In this document: positions 1 through 7,132 of the stretch, piece by piece | Layout of the letters: the number at the start of each line of letters is the position of its first letter | Position numbering within the stretch: position 1 is the stretch's first letter | Assembly: GCA_009779915.1 (NCBI GenBank) | Contig: WRBA01000001.1 | Coordinates: 1-42,211, forward strand | DNA from: Defluviitaleaceae bacterium | GTDB lineage: Bacteria; Bacillota; Clostridia; Lachnospirales; UBA5962 | Reading direction: 5' to 3' | DNA length: 42,211 bases | The notes under the pieces: generated by a model | Told to the model about the DNA's origin: nothing | Databases searched by the model: none | What the model saw: only the letters and a program-made list of their open reading frames with translations | Position numbers and translations under genes: made by a program

Positions 1-101
1 CGGTCGCTCTCCCTTTGACGATAAGATACCAAAAAATAACAAGTTTTTGTTACTGTTTTGAGGTTATTTTACTATATAATTCCACCGCAAAACCGCTCAT
101 T

Positions 102-123
102 GTTCGACTCTCCTTGACCTAAG
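102..123. repeat. Dispersed 22-bp repeat, copy 1
   Basis: GTTCGACTCTCCTTGACCTA is found here, at 6023-6044, and in reverse complement near 10331-10352. At 6013-6043 it is half of a hairpin whose other arm is its own complement. Read on the minus strand the unit contains AAGGAG, and here an ATG follows about 9 nt later, opening a 16-codon frame. Whether that frame is expressed is unknown. The rest of 1-270 shows no supportable gene. Confidence 0.6.
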
Positions 124-274
124 CCCCATTCGCCCCTACCATTTTAAGAAGTTGATATACCCTCCCGAAATCATTAGGGGTATAAAATGAAAATTTAGGA
201 TTTATACAATCACCTCATGGATAAGTATATCGAATTTAACAAGGTAATTATAAGCATAGTTTAATTTATAAATA

Positions 275-306
275 AAAAAGCCATACCATTGAGGCATGGC
301 TTTTAA
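275..306. terminator. Bidirectional Rho-independent terminator
   Basis: An A-rich arm (AAAAGCCAT) and its complement (ATGGCTTTT) form a hairpin with a short loop and a T-run on either strand. It sits 10 bp past the stop of the minus-strand CD3324-like gene, so it probably ends that transcript. Confidence 0.75.
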
Positions 307-315
307 ATATTAATA

Positions 316-578
316 TTAATGATTGCAATAAACAATTTTCTTAATAGTATCTTCGGCTAAAGAATATAGCTTCGCAAGCTCCGAAATGGAGATACTCTCT
401 CTAAATGCCTGTACTATATTCTTATTTCTTTGTACAATTAAGGCTTCCCTGTACTTTCGCCCCATTTCTTATAATTTACCGGAGGCTTTGGGATATAAAT
501 CAATTCCCCTTGAACATATTTCTGAATCTCATCTAAAAGATGTTTGGGGAATACTTGCTGTGCTTTAATATATTTCAT
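316..578 (-). pseudogene. CD3324-family small HTH-type protein, frameshifted
   Basis: The minus strand starts with ATG at 578 behind AAGGAGTG and encodes MKYIKAQQVFPKHLLDEIQK followed by YVQGELIYIPK and KKWGES, the conserved N-terminal half of a small (about 85 aa) clostridial family known as CD3324, related to Mor-type helix-turn-helix proteins. The frame then stops after about 46 codons. The C-terminal half (REALIVQRNKNIVQAF, then SISELAKLYSLAEDTIKKIV) continues in a different frame down to the stop at 316-318. A gain or loss of one or two bases near 440 explains this. It is either a recent pseudogene or a sequencing error. The family name comes from memory of the motif pattern. Confidence 0.7.
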
Positions 579-675
579 CCGCTCCACTCCTTATTAGTAT
601 TTCAATAAGGTGCAAAGCCGGAGGGAAGAATAATCACTATATATACTATACTCCATGCAAAGGATTACGCCTTCC

Positions 676-729
676 CTACAACTTTGTATGGAGTGCTGCA
701 TTTACAAATCCGCTGCATTTTGCTTTCAT
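676..729 (-). CDS. Possible 17-residue micro-ORF downstream of cyclophilin
   Basis: An ATG at 729 follows a near-perfect ribosome binding site (GGGGAGGTG, 6-7 nt spacing) and opens a 17-codon frame (MKAKCSGFVNAALHTKL) ending in TAG. It lies 32 bp downstream of the cyclophilin stop on the same strand. The ribosome binding site is stronger than many in this window, which is the only reason to list it. No homologue is recognised. It may instead be the remnant of a longer gene. Confidence 0.3.
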   Translation of the reverse strand: MKAKCSGFVNAALHTKL

Positions 730-761
730 GTATTTCACCTCCCCAAAAGCATATTTAATAT

Positions 762-1607
762 TTACATGCCTAACCGCTCAGGCTCCGAAAACGAGACCCC
801 AAAAGTCTCAACAGTAATTTCTCTTATTACTTGGTCAATAACAGGTCTATCTAGTGCCCCTACTTGGGTAAGCGCAATCCCATCCACTACATCCATACCT
901 TCAATTACTCTGCCAAAGCCTGCATATTCACCGTCTAGGAAATCCGAATCGCCATGCATAATAAAAAACTGTGATCCGGCTGAATCAAGGGGCATAGCAC
1001 GGCGTGCCATGGAAATAACCCCTCTTTCGTGGGATAAGTTATTTTCAAAGCCGTTTGAGGCAAATTCACCTCTGATAGTATATCCAGGGTCGCCCATGCC
1101 GGTACCTTCAGGGCAGCCTCCTTGTATCATAAAGTCCGGTATAACCCTGTGAAATATAAGCCCATTGTAAAAACCTGAATTTGCAAGGTATATAAAATTA
1201 TTTACTGTATTAGGTGCTATTTCAGGATAAAGCTCAAGCCGTATTACAGCACCGTCCTCCATTGTTATGGTTGCTATGGGAAGTTGGAGTTGGTTATCCG
1301 ATGTGCCGGTCCCTGCTGCTGACTGCCCTAAAACAGCCGTATTTGTGACCGCGTCAAAATCCACAGGGATGTCAAGGAGTTCAGCAATAGTTCGGAGTGG
1401 CAAAAACGTCCGTCCATCCATTACAAAGGGGCGGCTGTTATAGTCAAAATCCACTTGCTGCCCATTAAATATAACGTTTATACCATAAGCAATTTCACGA
1501 GTGAGTGTCGTATTAGCTGCTGCTAAAACAGTTGTAGATAATAAAGCGCATAGTAAAAAACCCGCCACAAAGCCTTTAATTTGTAGTTTTTTAAATATTT
1601 CTTTCAT
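762..1607 (-). CDS. Exported cyclophilin-type peptidyl-prolyl isomerase with stalk domain
   Basis: This is a 281-aa protein. Residues 1-30 form a signal peptide (charged start, then a hydrophobic run ending LAAA). Residues about 35-95 resemble the copper amine oxidase N-terminal-like stalk domain (RPFVMDGRTFLPLRTIAE), often seen on clostridial surface proteins. Residues about 105-270 are a cyclophilin domain with FHRVIPDFMIQGG and GSQFFI, so the expected activity is cis-trans isomerisation of prolyl bonds in secreted proteins. The ATG has AGGAGG upstream. It follows ftcD by 9 bp and is probably cotranscribed with it, although nothing links it functionally to histidine degradation. Confidence 0.93.
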   Translation of the reverse strand: MKEIFKKLQIKGFVAGFLLCALLSTTVLAAANTTLTREIAYGINVIFNGQQVDFDYNSRPFVMDGRTFLPLRTIAELLDIPVDFDAVTNTAVLGQSAAGTGTSDNQLQLPIATITMEDGAVIRLELYPEIAPNTVNNFIYLANSGFYNGLIFHRVIPDFMIQGGCPEGTGMGDPGYTIRGEFASNGFENNLSHERGVISMARRAMPLDSAGSQFFIMHGDSDFLDGEYAGFGRVIEGMDVVDGIALTQVGALDRPVIDQVIREITVETFGVSFSEPERLGM

Positions 1608-1616
1608 TTTTTCCTC

Positions 1617-2513
1617 CTATAGCAAATGATTCTCCAAAACTTGTTTATTAAAATCAAAATCTTCAATCTGTAAATAATACTCAGCGCAGTCTATAAGGGC
1701 TTTTGAAGGGGCAAGCCCTATCAGCTCACTGCCTATTATATTAACGCCCCATCTTTTAGCCTCGGCTTTTATCAGCTCAAAAACAGTGTAGATAGAGGTT
1801 TTTTCATAATTTACAAGGTTCATAGATACTTGTGCAATTTTACGCTCTTCCAAATAAACTCCCATGCCTTTTACAAATTGCAAGCCGCCGGATGAGCCAC
1901 GGACTTTTTTAGCTATTTTATCCGCAATAGCTACATCACTTGTGGAAAGGTTTACGTTAAATGCTACCAAAGGCATCCTGGCACCCACAGCCACGACTCC
2001 CGCTGTCGGGTGGATTTTGCACTCGCCAAAATCCGGTTTCCATTTAGCTTTTGTAAGTTTTTCAGGCATACCTTCAAACTGCCCTTTTCTGACGGCGGCT
2101 AAATTTGACCTATCAGAGCTTGAAGCGGAGGCTTCGTATAAAATTACAGGGATGTTAAGCTCTTTGGCAATCCGCTCTCCAACTCGTTTGGAAATTTCCA
2201 CACATTCATCCATAGTCATATCCTTAACAGGCACAAATGGTATAACATCAGTTGCGCCCATACGTGGATGCTCCCCTGTATGTTTTGTCATGTCAATAAG
2301 CTCAGAAGCTTTTTTACAAAGCAAAAAAGCGGCTTCTTCCATGCCTTCAGGGCTTCCAACTAAAGTAAATACAGATCTGTTATGACTTGCATCCATTGAA
2401 TAGTCTAAAAGCGATACTCCAGGGACTGATCTTGCACAGTCGGCTAAAGCTTCAACTACTTTTTGGTCGCGCCCTTCACTGAAATTTGGTATACAATCTA
2501 CTAATTTAGGCAT
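1617..2513 (-). CDS. ftcD: Glutamate formimidoyltransferase
   Basis: This 298-aa protein matches the formiminotransferase domain alone (VDCIPNFSEGRD at the N terminus, the HNRSVFTLVG stretch, and HTGEHPRMGATDVIPFVP). It transfers the formimino group of N-formimino-glutamate to tetrahydrofolate, the last step of histidine breakdown through the folate route. The cyclodeaminase domain of the bifunctional animal enzyme is absent, as is usual in Firmicutes, where a separate fchA gene provides it. No fchA is in the window. The start has GAGGAG about 9 nt upstream. Urocanate hydratase lies upstream across a 216-bp spacer filled by a foldback element. Confidence 0.95.
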   Translation of the reverse strand: MPKLVDCIPNFSEGRDQKVVEALADCARSVPGVSLLDYSMDASHNRSVFTLVGSPEGMEEAAFLLCKKASELIDMTKHTGEHPRMGATDVIPFVPVKDMTMDECVEISKRVGERIAKELNIPVILYEASASSSDRSNLAAVRKGQFEGMPEKLTKAKWKPDFGECKIHPTAGVVAVGARMPLVAFNVNLSTSDVAIADKIAKKVRGSSGGLQFVKGMGVYLEERKIAQVSMNLVNYEKTSIYTVFELIKAEAKRWGVNIIGSELIGLAPSKALIDCAEYYLQIEDFDFNKQVLENHLL

Positions 2514-2530
2514 CTAACTCTACTCCTCTT

Positions 2531-2733
2531 CTAGAGTCTATCGAACAATAAGCAATCTTGTGAATTTTTGGAATTTTTCTCGCATTACTTCGTCAGCCAT
2601 GCACTTTTGTTTCATAAGAAACAAAAGTTGCCAGCCGTAGCAGATTAGCTTTGCATATGCGTCGTCGGTGCTTCCTCTTACTGCAAAAAAATCTTAAAAT
2701 TCACTTCGTTGTTATTGTTAGCTAGACTCTTAA
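2531..2733. repeat. Foldback element E1, about 200 bp, between hutU and ftcD
   Basis: The outer arms (about 2533-2578 and 2686-2731) are imperfect inverted repeats: AGAGTCTA-cg-AACAATAA on the left against AGAGTCTA-gct-AACAATAA on the complement of the right. The core, 2590-2671, is almost identical to 6992-7074 in inverted orientation. It contains a strong hairpin (ACTTTTGTTTC with GAAACAAAAGT). The right arm overlaps the hutU stop codon at 2730-2732, so the element starts exactly where hutU ends. No reading frame of note lies inside. The structure is MITE-like, but no transposase and no target duplication were identified. Confidence 0.85.
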
Positions 2734-4751
2734 AATATTTTATCAATTTCTTTATTAACAAGTTCATCACAGGCGATAAAAGGAATTGTAATATGTCCCT
2801 TGCCTTTATAATTTTCGTTATACTCGGCGGCGGTTGAGATGGAGTTTTCATTTCTTGCCCAGGAGCGGCGCGCAACACCACCCATAACATCCCACATAAG
2901 GGAGAGGCGTATAATCTCATCCACCCGCTCGGAACCGTCAAGGACAAGACCAAAGCCGCCGTTTATAGACTTGGAAATACCAACACCGCCGCCGTTATGG
3001 AGAGCTATAAGGCTCATGCCCCTTGCGGCGTTGCCGGCAAAGCATTGGGTTGCCATATCAGCCATAATATTAGAACCGTCTTTAATATTTGCAGTCTCTC
3101 TAAAAGGTGAATCCGTACCGGATACGTCATGGTGGTCGCGGCCAAGCATAATAGGACCAACCTCGCCGTTTCTTACCATTTCGTTAAACTTAAGGGCGAT
3201 ACGTACCCGCCCTTCGGCGTCCTGATAAAGTATACGTGCCTGAGAGCCTACTACAAGTTTATTTTTCTTAGCATCTCTTACCCAAATATAATTGTCCCGA
3301 TCCTGTCCGCGGCGTTCAGGGTCAATAAGGCTCATTGCCGTGGCGTCGGTTTTATCCAAATCTTCCGGCTTGCCTGAAAGGCAAATCCATCTAAAAGGTC
3401 CGTAACCATAATCAAACAGCAGCGGTCCCATAATATCCTCAACATAAGATGGGAAGATAAAGCCGTCCTTATCGTCATAGCCATTTTTGGAAATCTCTTT
3501 AACCCCCGCGTCATAAACGGATTTAAGGAAAGCATTGCCGTAATCAAAAAAGTATGTACCGCGCTCATGTAAAATTTTTACCAGCTCAAAATGCTTTTTA
3601 AGGGTTTTATCGACAAGCTTGACAAAATTGTCCCGCTCGTTTTTAAGCATTTCCGTACGCTCATCAAAGCTTATGCCCACAGGGCAGTAGCCTCCGTCAT
3701 AAACATTGTGACAGCTGGTTTGGTCGCTCATAAGGTCGATTTTTATACTTGCCTCAACAGCATATACTAATAAATCCACAATATTGCCGTGGAAGGCTAT
3801 GCTCATAGGTTCGCCTTTTTCCATATATTCATAGGCGATTTGGAAAGCTTCTTTCGGGCATGCTGTTACTTTGGACACCCAGCCTTGGCTATGGCGGGTT
3901 TCAATCCTTGAATAGTCCACCTCGGCAATAATGCCGACCCCTCCTGAAATCTCCACCGCTTTAGGCTGAGCACCGCTCATACCCCCAAGACCGGAGGAAA
4001 CAAAAAGCTTGCCTTTCATATCTTCTTTTTCACCAGCACCTAAAAACAGGCGTGCAGCGTTTAAAAGAGTGTTAAATGTACCGTGGACTATACCCTGGGG
4101 GCCTATGTACATCCAGCCTCCGGCAGTCATTTGTCCGTAGTTAGCAACACCCATTTGCTGGGCAATTTCCCAATCTTTCATATTATCAAAGGCACCTACC
4201 ATCAGGGCATTGGTTATAATAACTCTCGGCGAGTTTTGCCTTGAGGGGAAAAGACCAATGGGATGACCACTTTGTATAACCAAAGTCTGCTCATCGCTCA
4301 TAACTTCAAGGTATTTTTTAATGAGCAGGTATTGCAGCCAGTTTTGGCACGGACAGCCTGTTTCCCCATATGTAACAAGCTCGTAAGGGTAAAGTGCCAC
4401 ATTAAAGTCCAGATTATTGTCAATCATAAGCTGGAAAGCCTTGCCTTCTACACATTTGCCTTTGTACTGCTCAATGGGTTTGGCATAAATACGCTCCGTT
4501 GGTCTAAATCTGTAAGCATAAATCCTGCCATAGGTTTTAAGCTCATCAAGAAATTCAGGGGCAAGCTTTTCATGAAGCTCCTCCGGCAAATACCTAAGGG
4601 CGTTTTTAAGTGCTGTTTTGGTCTGTTCCTTTGTGAGCCTAAAGCCTCTTGAGGGCGCCCTCCTTATCCCTTCCTGAAACTTTGGATAATCAGGCAGGAA
4701 ATTATCAAGCTTAATCTCCATGGCTTTATTTATTTCTTTGTTTGAAAGCAT
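2730..4751 (-). CDS. hutU: Urocanate hydratase
   Basis: This 673-aa protein is of the long-form urocanase family. It converts urocanate to 4-imidazolone-5-propionate using tightly bound NAD+. Visible family signatures include GETGCPCQNWLQYLLIKKYL near residue 130, a glycine-rich GGMSGAQPKA segment near 256-265, the DQTSCHNVYDGGYCPVG region near 345-360, and GRDHHDVSGTDSPFRET near 542-558. It pairs with ftcD downstream. hutH and hutI, needed for a complete pathway, are not in the window. An AAGGAGG site precedes the ATG, and a good sigma-A promoter lies at 4789-4817. Confidence 0.97.
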   Translation of the reverse strand: MLSNKEINKAMEIKLDNFLPDYPKFQEGIRRAPSRGFRLTKEQTKTALKNALRYLPEELHEKLAPEFLDELKTYGRIYAYRFRPTERIYAKPIEQYKGKCVEGKAFQLMIDNNLDFNVALYPYELVTYGETGCPCQNWLQYLLIKKYLEVMSDEQTLVIQSGHPIGLFPSRQNSPRVIITNALMVGAFDNMKDWEIAQQMGVANYGQMTAGGWMYIGPQGIVHGTFNTLLNAARLFLGAGEKEDMKGKLFVSSGLGGMSGAQPKAVEISGGVGIIAEVDYSRIETRHSQGWVSKVTACPKEAFQIAYEYMEKGEPMSIAFHGNIVDLLVYAVEASIKIDLMSDQTSCHNVYDGGYCPVGISFDERTEMLKNERDNFVKLVDKTLKKHFELVKILHERGTYFFDYGNAFLKSVYDAGVKEISKNGYDDKDGFIFPSYVEDIMGPLLFDYGYGPFRWICLSGKPEDLDKTDATAMSLIDPERRGQDRDNYIWVRDAKKNKLVVGSQARILYQDAEGRVRIALKFNEMVRNGEVGPIMLGRDHHDVSGTDSPFRETANIKDGSNIMADMATQCFAGNAARGMSLIALHNGGGVGISKSINGGFGLVLDGSERVDEIIRLSLMWDVMGGVARRSWARNENSISTAAEYNENYKGKGHITIPFIACDELVNKEIDKIF

Positions 4752-4788
4752 TAATTATACCTCCTTAAACAATTACGCATTTGGTACA

Positions 4789-4817
4789 ATCATATCATGT
4801 GAGTGATTAATTATCAA
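4789..4817 (-). promoter_or_regulatory. Predicted sigma-A promoter of hutU
   Basis: On the minus strand TTGATA (4817-4812) and TATGAT (4794-4789) are separated by exactly 17 bp, about 38 bp ahead of the hutU start. The GntR gene is upstream on the same strand, so hutU can be transcribed independently of its putative regulator. Confidence 0.65.
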
Positions 4818-4821
4818 GATT

Positions 4822-4850
4822 TATAGTGGTTTTGTAGTAAATCCACTATA
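4822..4850. repeat. Palindrome with TATAGTGG arms
   Basis: TATAGTGG and CCACTATA are perfect 8-bp inverted repeats around a 13-bp centre, directly after the GntR stop and just upstream of the hutU -35 box. It could be a GntR operator. However, the same TATAGTG terminus recurs at 9262, 10504, 20257 and 38930, so a small repeat unit is equally likely. Confidence 0.55.
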
Positions 4851-5816
4851 TTAGCTGTCAGGGTTATACAAAGCCTTAATAAGCCGCTCTTCTATATAAA
4901 GGATAGAACTGCGCTCGATTGTATGGTTAAATACTATTATATCTCCTCCGCGGCGCAAAAACTCAAAAAGGCTTTCATATACCTCCGGCTGGATGTCCAT
5001 ACTGTAAAACGGTGGAATTATTAAGTGGCGTTTGTCAGCTATAAACTCGTCAAACTCATCTCTTCCTGTCCATTTGGCAAAAATATGATCTTTTTCACCG
5101 TAACGCCAGCCTTTAGACTCCAGATGGGCATTTACTATATCCCGAAAGGCACGGCTTTCGGAAAATAAGCCGGTTTTTTCAAAATTCATGATTTTTAATA
5201 GGTCTATCTGAGTCTCTTGAGTGGGAGCCGAGCTGATTTCCTGAATCTTATCTTTAAATTTTGGGAGTATATTACAAAGAGCCTGAGAAACATCTTTGTT
5301 AGCTAAAATTATATCAAACTCCTTGAATATAAGAGCATTATACTTAGATTTGGCTAAATCCTCCATGAGAAAATGGCTGACTTTAACCCCTTTAAGGCTC
5401 TCAAGCTGGTGAGAAAATATCCTAAGGCATTCATGACACTCATCAACTAAGGCTAAAAGCACATTGCCGGTTCTAAAAGCTTTTGAATAGCTTATCTCAG
5501 TATACTCCCATGCCTCTTTAGGTGAAAAGCCCCGCTCTGCAAGGGCGGCAAAGAAAGCCTCCCCAAGCTTGCTTTCAGGGCTTTCACTCTTATCAGAAGA
5601 TTTTTTAATCACATATGCGCCTGAACCCCAGACAATATTTATAACAGAGGCCTTCTCAAGCTCAGAAAAAGCTTTCTTAACCGTACCTCTTGCAACACTA
5701 AATTTAGCAGCTATTTCACGCTCCGTAGGCAGCTTTGCACCATAAGAAAACTCGCCGGACTCAATCATACTTTCAATATCTGTCATTATTTTACGATAAA
5801 TTGGCTCTTTGTGCAT
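4851..5816 (-). CDS. GntR-family transcriptional regulator
   Basis: In this 321-aa protein, residues about 1-68 form the GntR winged helix-turn-helix (EPIYRKIMTDIESMIESGEF, LPTEREIAAKFSVARGTVKKA, then the wing GSGAYVIKK). The C-terminal about 240 residues match no effector domain I recognise (not clearly UTRA, FCD or an aminotransferase fold). It ends in a hydrophobic-acidic segment around HLIIPPFYSMDIQPEVYESL. SD AGGAG lies 7 nt before the ATG. Its position directly upstream of hutU on the same strand suggests control of urocanate or histidine use, but that is inference; the M55/racemase operon on the other side is an alternative target. Confidence 0.88.
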   Translation of the reverse strand: MHKEPIYRKIMTDIESMIESGEFSYGAKLPTEREIAAKFSVARGTVKKAFSELEKASVINIVWGSGAYVIKKSSDKSESPESKLGEAFFAALAERGFSPKEAWEYTEISYSKAFRTGNVLLALVDECHECLRIFSHQLESLKGVKVSHFLMEDLAKSKYNALIFKEFDIILANKDVSQALCNILPKFKDKIQEISSAPTQETQIDLLKIMNFEKTGLFSESRAFRDIVNAHLESKGWRYGEKDHIFAKWTGRDEFDEFIADKRHLIIPPFYSMDIQPEVYESLFEFLRRGGDIIVFNHTIERSSILYIEERLIKALYNPDS

Positions 5817-5830
5817 ATGTGACTCCTAAT

Positions 5831-5992
5831 GTGTGTCGTTAATAGATTTTACCAAAGTGCTTTTGGTTGATTTTCAGCCATTTTTCGTCAATAGCTCCTA
5901 ACTTAATCCTTCCAGTATGCGTCGTCGCCATTTCCCTAATTAACGGAAAATCAAGATCGAAAGCCTTTTTGGAAATCTATTGACAACGCACC
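5831..5992. repeat. Foldback element E3, about 160 bp
   Basis: The arms (about 5831-5875 and 5945-5992) are imperfect inverted repeats: GTTAATAGATTT and CCAAA with GCTTT against their complements near 5950-5990. The centre contains ATGCGTCGTCG, which resembles the GACGACGCAT motif in the cores of E1 and E2, although the rest of the core is not shared. The element occupies most of the 291-bp spacer upstream of the GntR gene. Confidence 0.7.
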
Positions 5993-6012
5993 TTGGTATT
6001 AAAATTTTAGCT

Positions 6013-6044
6013 TTAGGTCAAGGTTCGACTCTCCTTGACCTAAG
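6013..6044. repeat. Hairpin containing dispersed 22-bp repeat, copy 2
   Basis: TTAGGTCAAGG and CCTTGACCTAA are perfect 11-bp arms around a 9-nt loop (TTCGACTCT). The right half is the same sequence as copy 1 at 102-123 and copy 3 at 10331-10354. It lies downstream of the M55 gene on the minus strand but has no U-run, so it is not a standard terminator. Confidence 0.65.
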
Positions 6045-6107
6045 CATCCACACCTCATCAAAATGCGGAACTCGCACAGCGTGGTGCACATTTCAACTAC
6101 GTATAAT

Positions 6108-6908
6108 TTAGTGTATTATCCAGCTTGTTGCCCTTAAAATTTCAAAGAAATTTTCTGAGGAATATGTAACGATATTATCGGATTTTTTAGTAACTCCAGG
6201 GAAGTGAGAAGCCCGCTCCGCTCTATGGTGGTCTTTGAAATAAAGTTCCGCCTCAAAGGATTTGGGAAGTTTAATTAAAGCATCTTTTAAATTTTGCTTA
6301 AGGGCTTTTTTAGAAAGCTCCTGTATACTTTTTAGCGTATCCTCTGTTGAATAGTTCATGGTCATATTGCCAAGACCGTCTTTAACGGCACAGGTAATAA
6401 GTTTAGGATGCAAGTCTTTATAATCATCACAAAGCATTTTATCCCCTGATAAAAATACCGTAGGTACCCCTTCAAGTGCTGCGGCATAGCTGTATAATGT
6501 AAATTCGCTGGCTAATTCGGTGTTGATTTTTAAATAAACATGAGTGCCTGTTAAAGTGTGGGACATAGGATTGCCCATTCGCCCTGACGGTGAGTGATAA
6601 CCTACAAACATAGCCGCGTCAAAACTTTTATCAATACCGCTTACCATTGAATAAGGATGACCTTTCCAGCCTCTTATTAGAGTGACGCCGGAGGGCATTC
6701 TGGTAGGGTCGATATTTTTGCCGGGACCGTGAGCGTCTTTTACTATAATTTCTTTAGCTCCCGCGGCTTTAGCCCCTGCAATTGCGGCTAAAACTTCCTC
6801 TGTCATTTGCTTGGCGTGGAGTGGGTAAGACTGATGGTTAGGATCCGTCTCCTCCCATGCTGTTGTGGTTGTAATACCTTCAATATCCGCACTGATAAAT
6901 ACTTTCAT
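6108..6908 (-). CDS. M55-family metallopeptidase (DppA-like D-aminopeptidase)
   Basis: This 266-aa protein matches the zinc D-aminopeptidase family M55. The N terminus MKVFISADIEG has the metal-binding D8 and E10. KDAHG (near 58-61) and GYHSPSG (near 103) carry further family ligands and catalytic positions, and NTELASEF supplies the later acidic residue. B. subtilis DppA cleaves D-Ala-D-Ala and related D-amino-acid peptides in the cytoplasm. The gene is the third in a DUF1177-racemase-M55 group on the minus strand, which fits metabolism of D-amino-acid-containing peptides. AAGGAGG precedes the ATG. The exact substrate cannot be told from sequence. Confidence 0.93.
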   Translation of the reverse strand: MKVFISADIEGITTTTAWEETDPNHQSYPLHAKQMTEEVLAAIAGAKAAGAKEIIVKDAHGPGKNIDPTRMPSGVTLIRGWKGHPYSMVSGIDKSFDAAMFVGYHSPSGRMGNPMSHTLTGTHVYLKINTELASEFTLYSYAAALEGVPTVFLSGDKMLCDDYKDLHPKLITCAVKDGLGNMTMNYSTEDTLKSIQELSKKALKQNLKDALIKLPKSFEAELYFKDHHRAERASHFPGVTKKSDNIVTYSSENFFEILRATSWIIH

Positions 6909-6927
6909 TCAATTCTCCTCCTTAATT

Positions 6928-7132
6928 TAGAACCAGCGGTCAATAATGGGCGAACCTGAATTTCTGGTCTTATTTTAAGCCAATTTAGGCGGCACTGACG
7001 ACGCATATGCAAAGCTAATCTGCTACGGCTGGCAACTTTTGTTTCTTAGTGAAACAAAAGTGCATGGCCAACGACAAGTGGCTTAAAATAAGCCGAAAAG
7101 CAGGTTTGCTGCTTATTGATCGCTGGTTCTTA
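6928..7132. repeat. Foldback element E2, about 205 bp, overlapping racemase 3' end
   Basis: The arms of about 55 nt (6928-6983 and 7079-7132) are inverted repeats: AGAACCAGCG, TCAATAA, AACCTG and CTTATTTTAAGCCA all recur in the complement of the right arm. The core 6992-7074 is nearly identical to the E1 core (2590-2671, inverted), while the arms are unrelated to those of E1. The right arm contains the last codons and stop of the racemase gene (7113-7132). It lies between cotranscribed genes, so it should form a long mRNA hairpin. Confidence 0.88.

Noticed and set aside
102-123. GGTTCGACTC-like string resembling a tRNA T-arm
   Set aside because: The 5-bp T-stem cannot form around a 7-nt loop, and no acceptor, D-arm or anticodon arm is nearby at any of the three copies.
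655-1152. Plus-strand 165-codon frame
   Set aside because: It is antisense to the clear cyclophilin gene, has no ribosome binding site and low-complexity Ser/Pro/Ile content.
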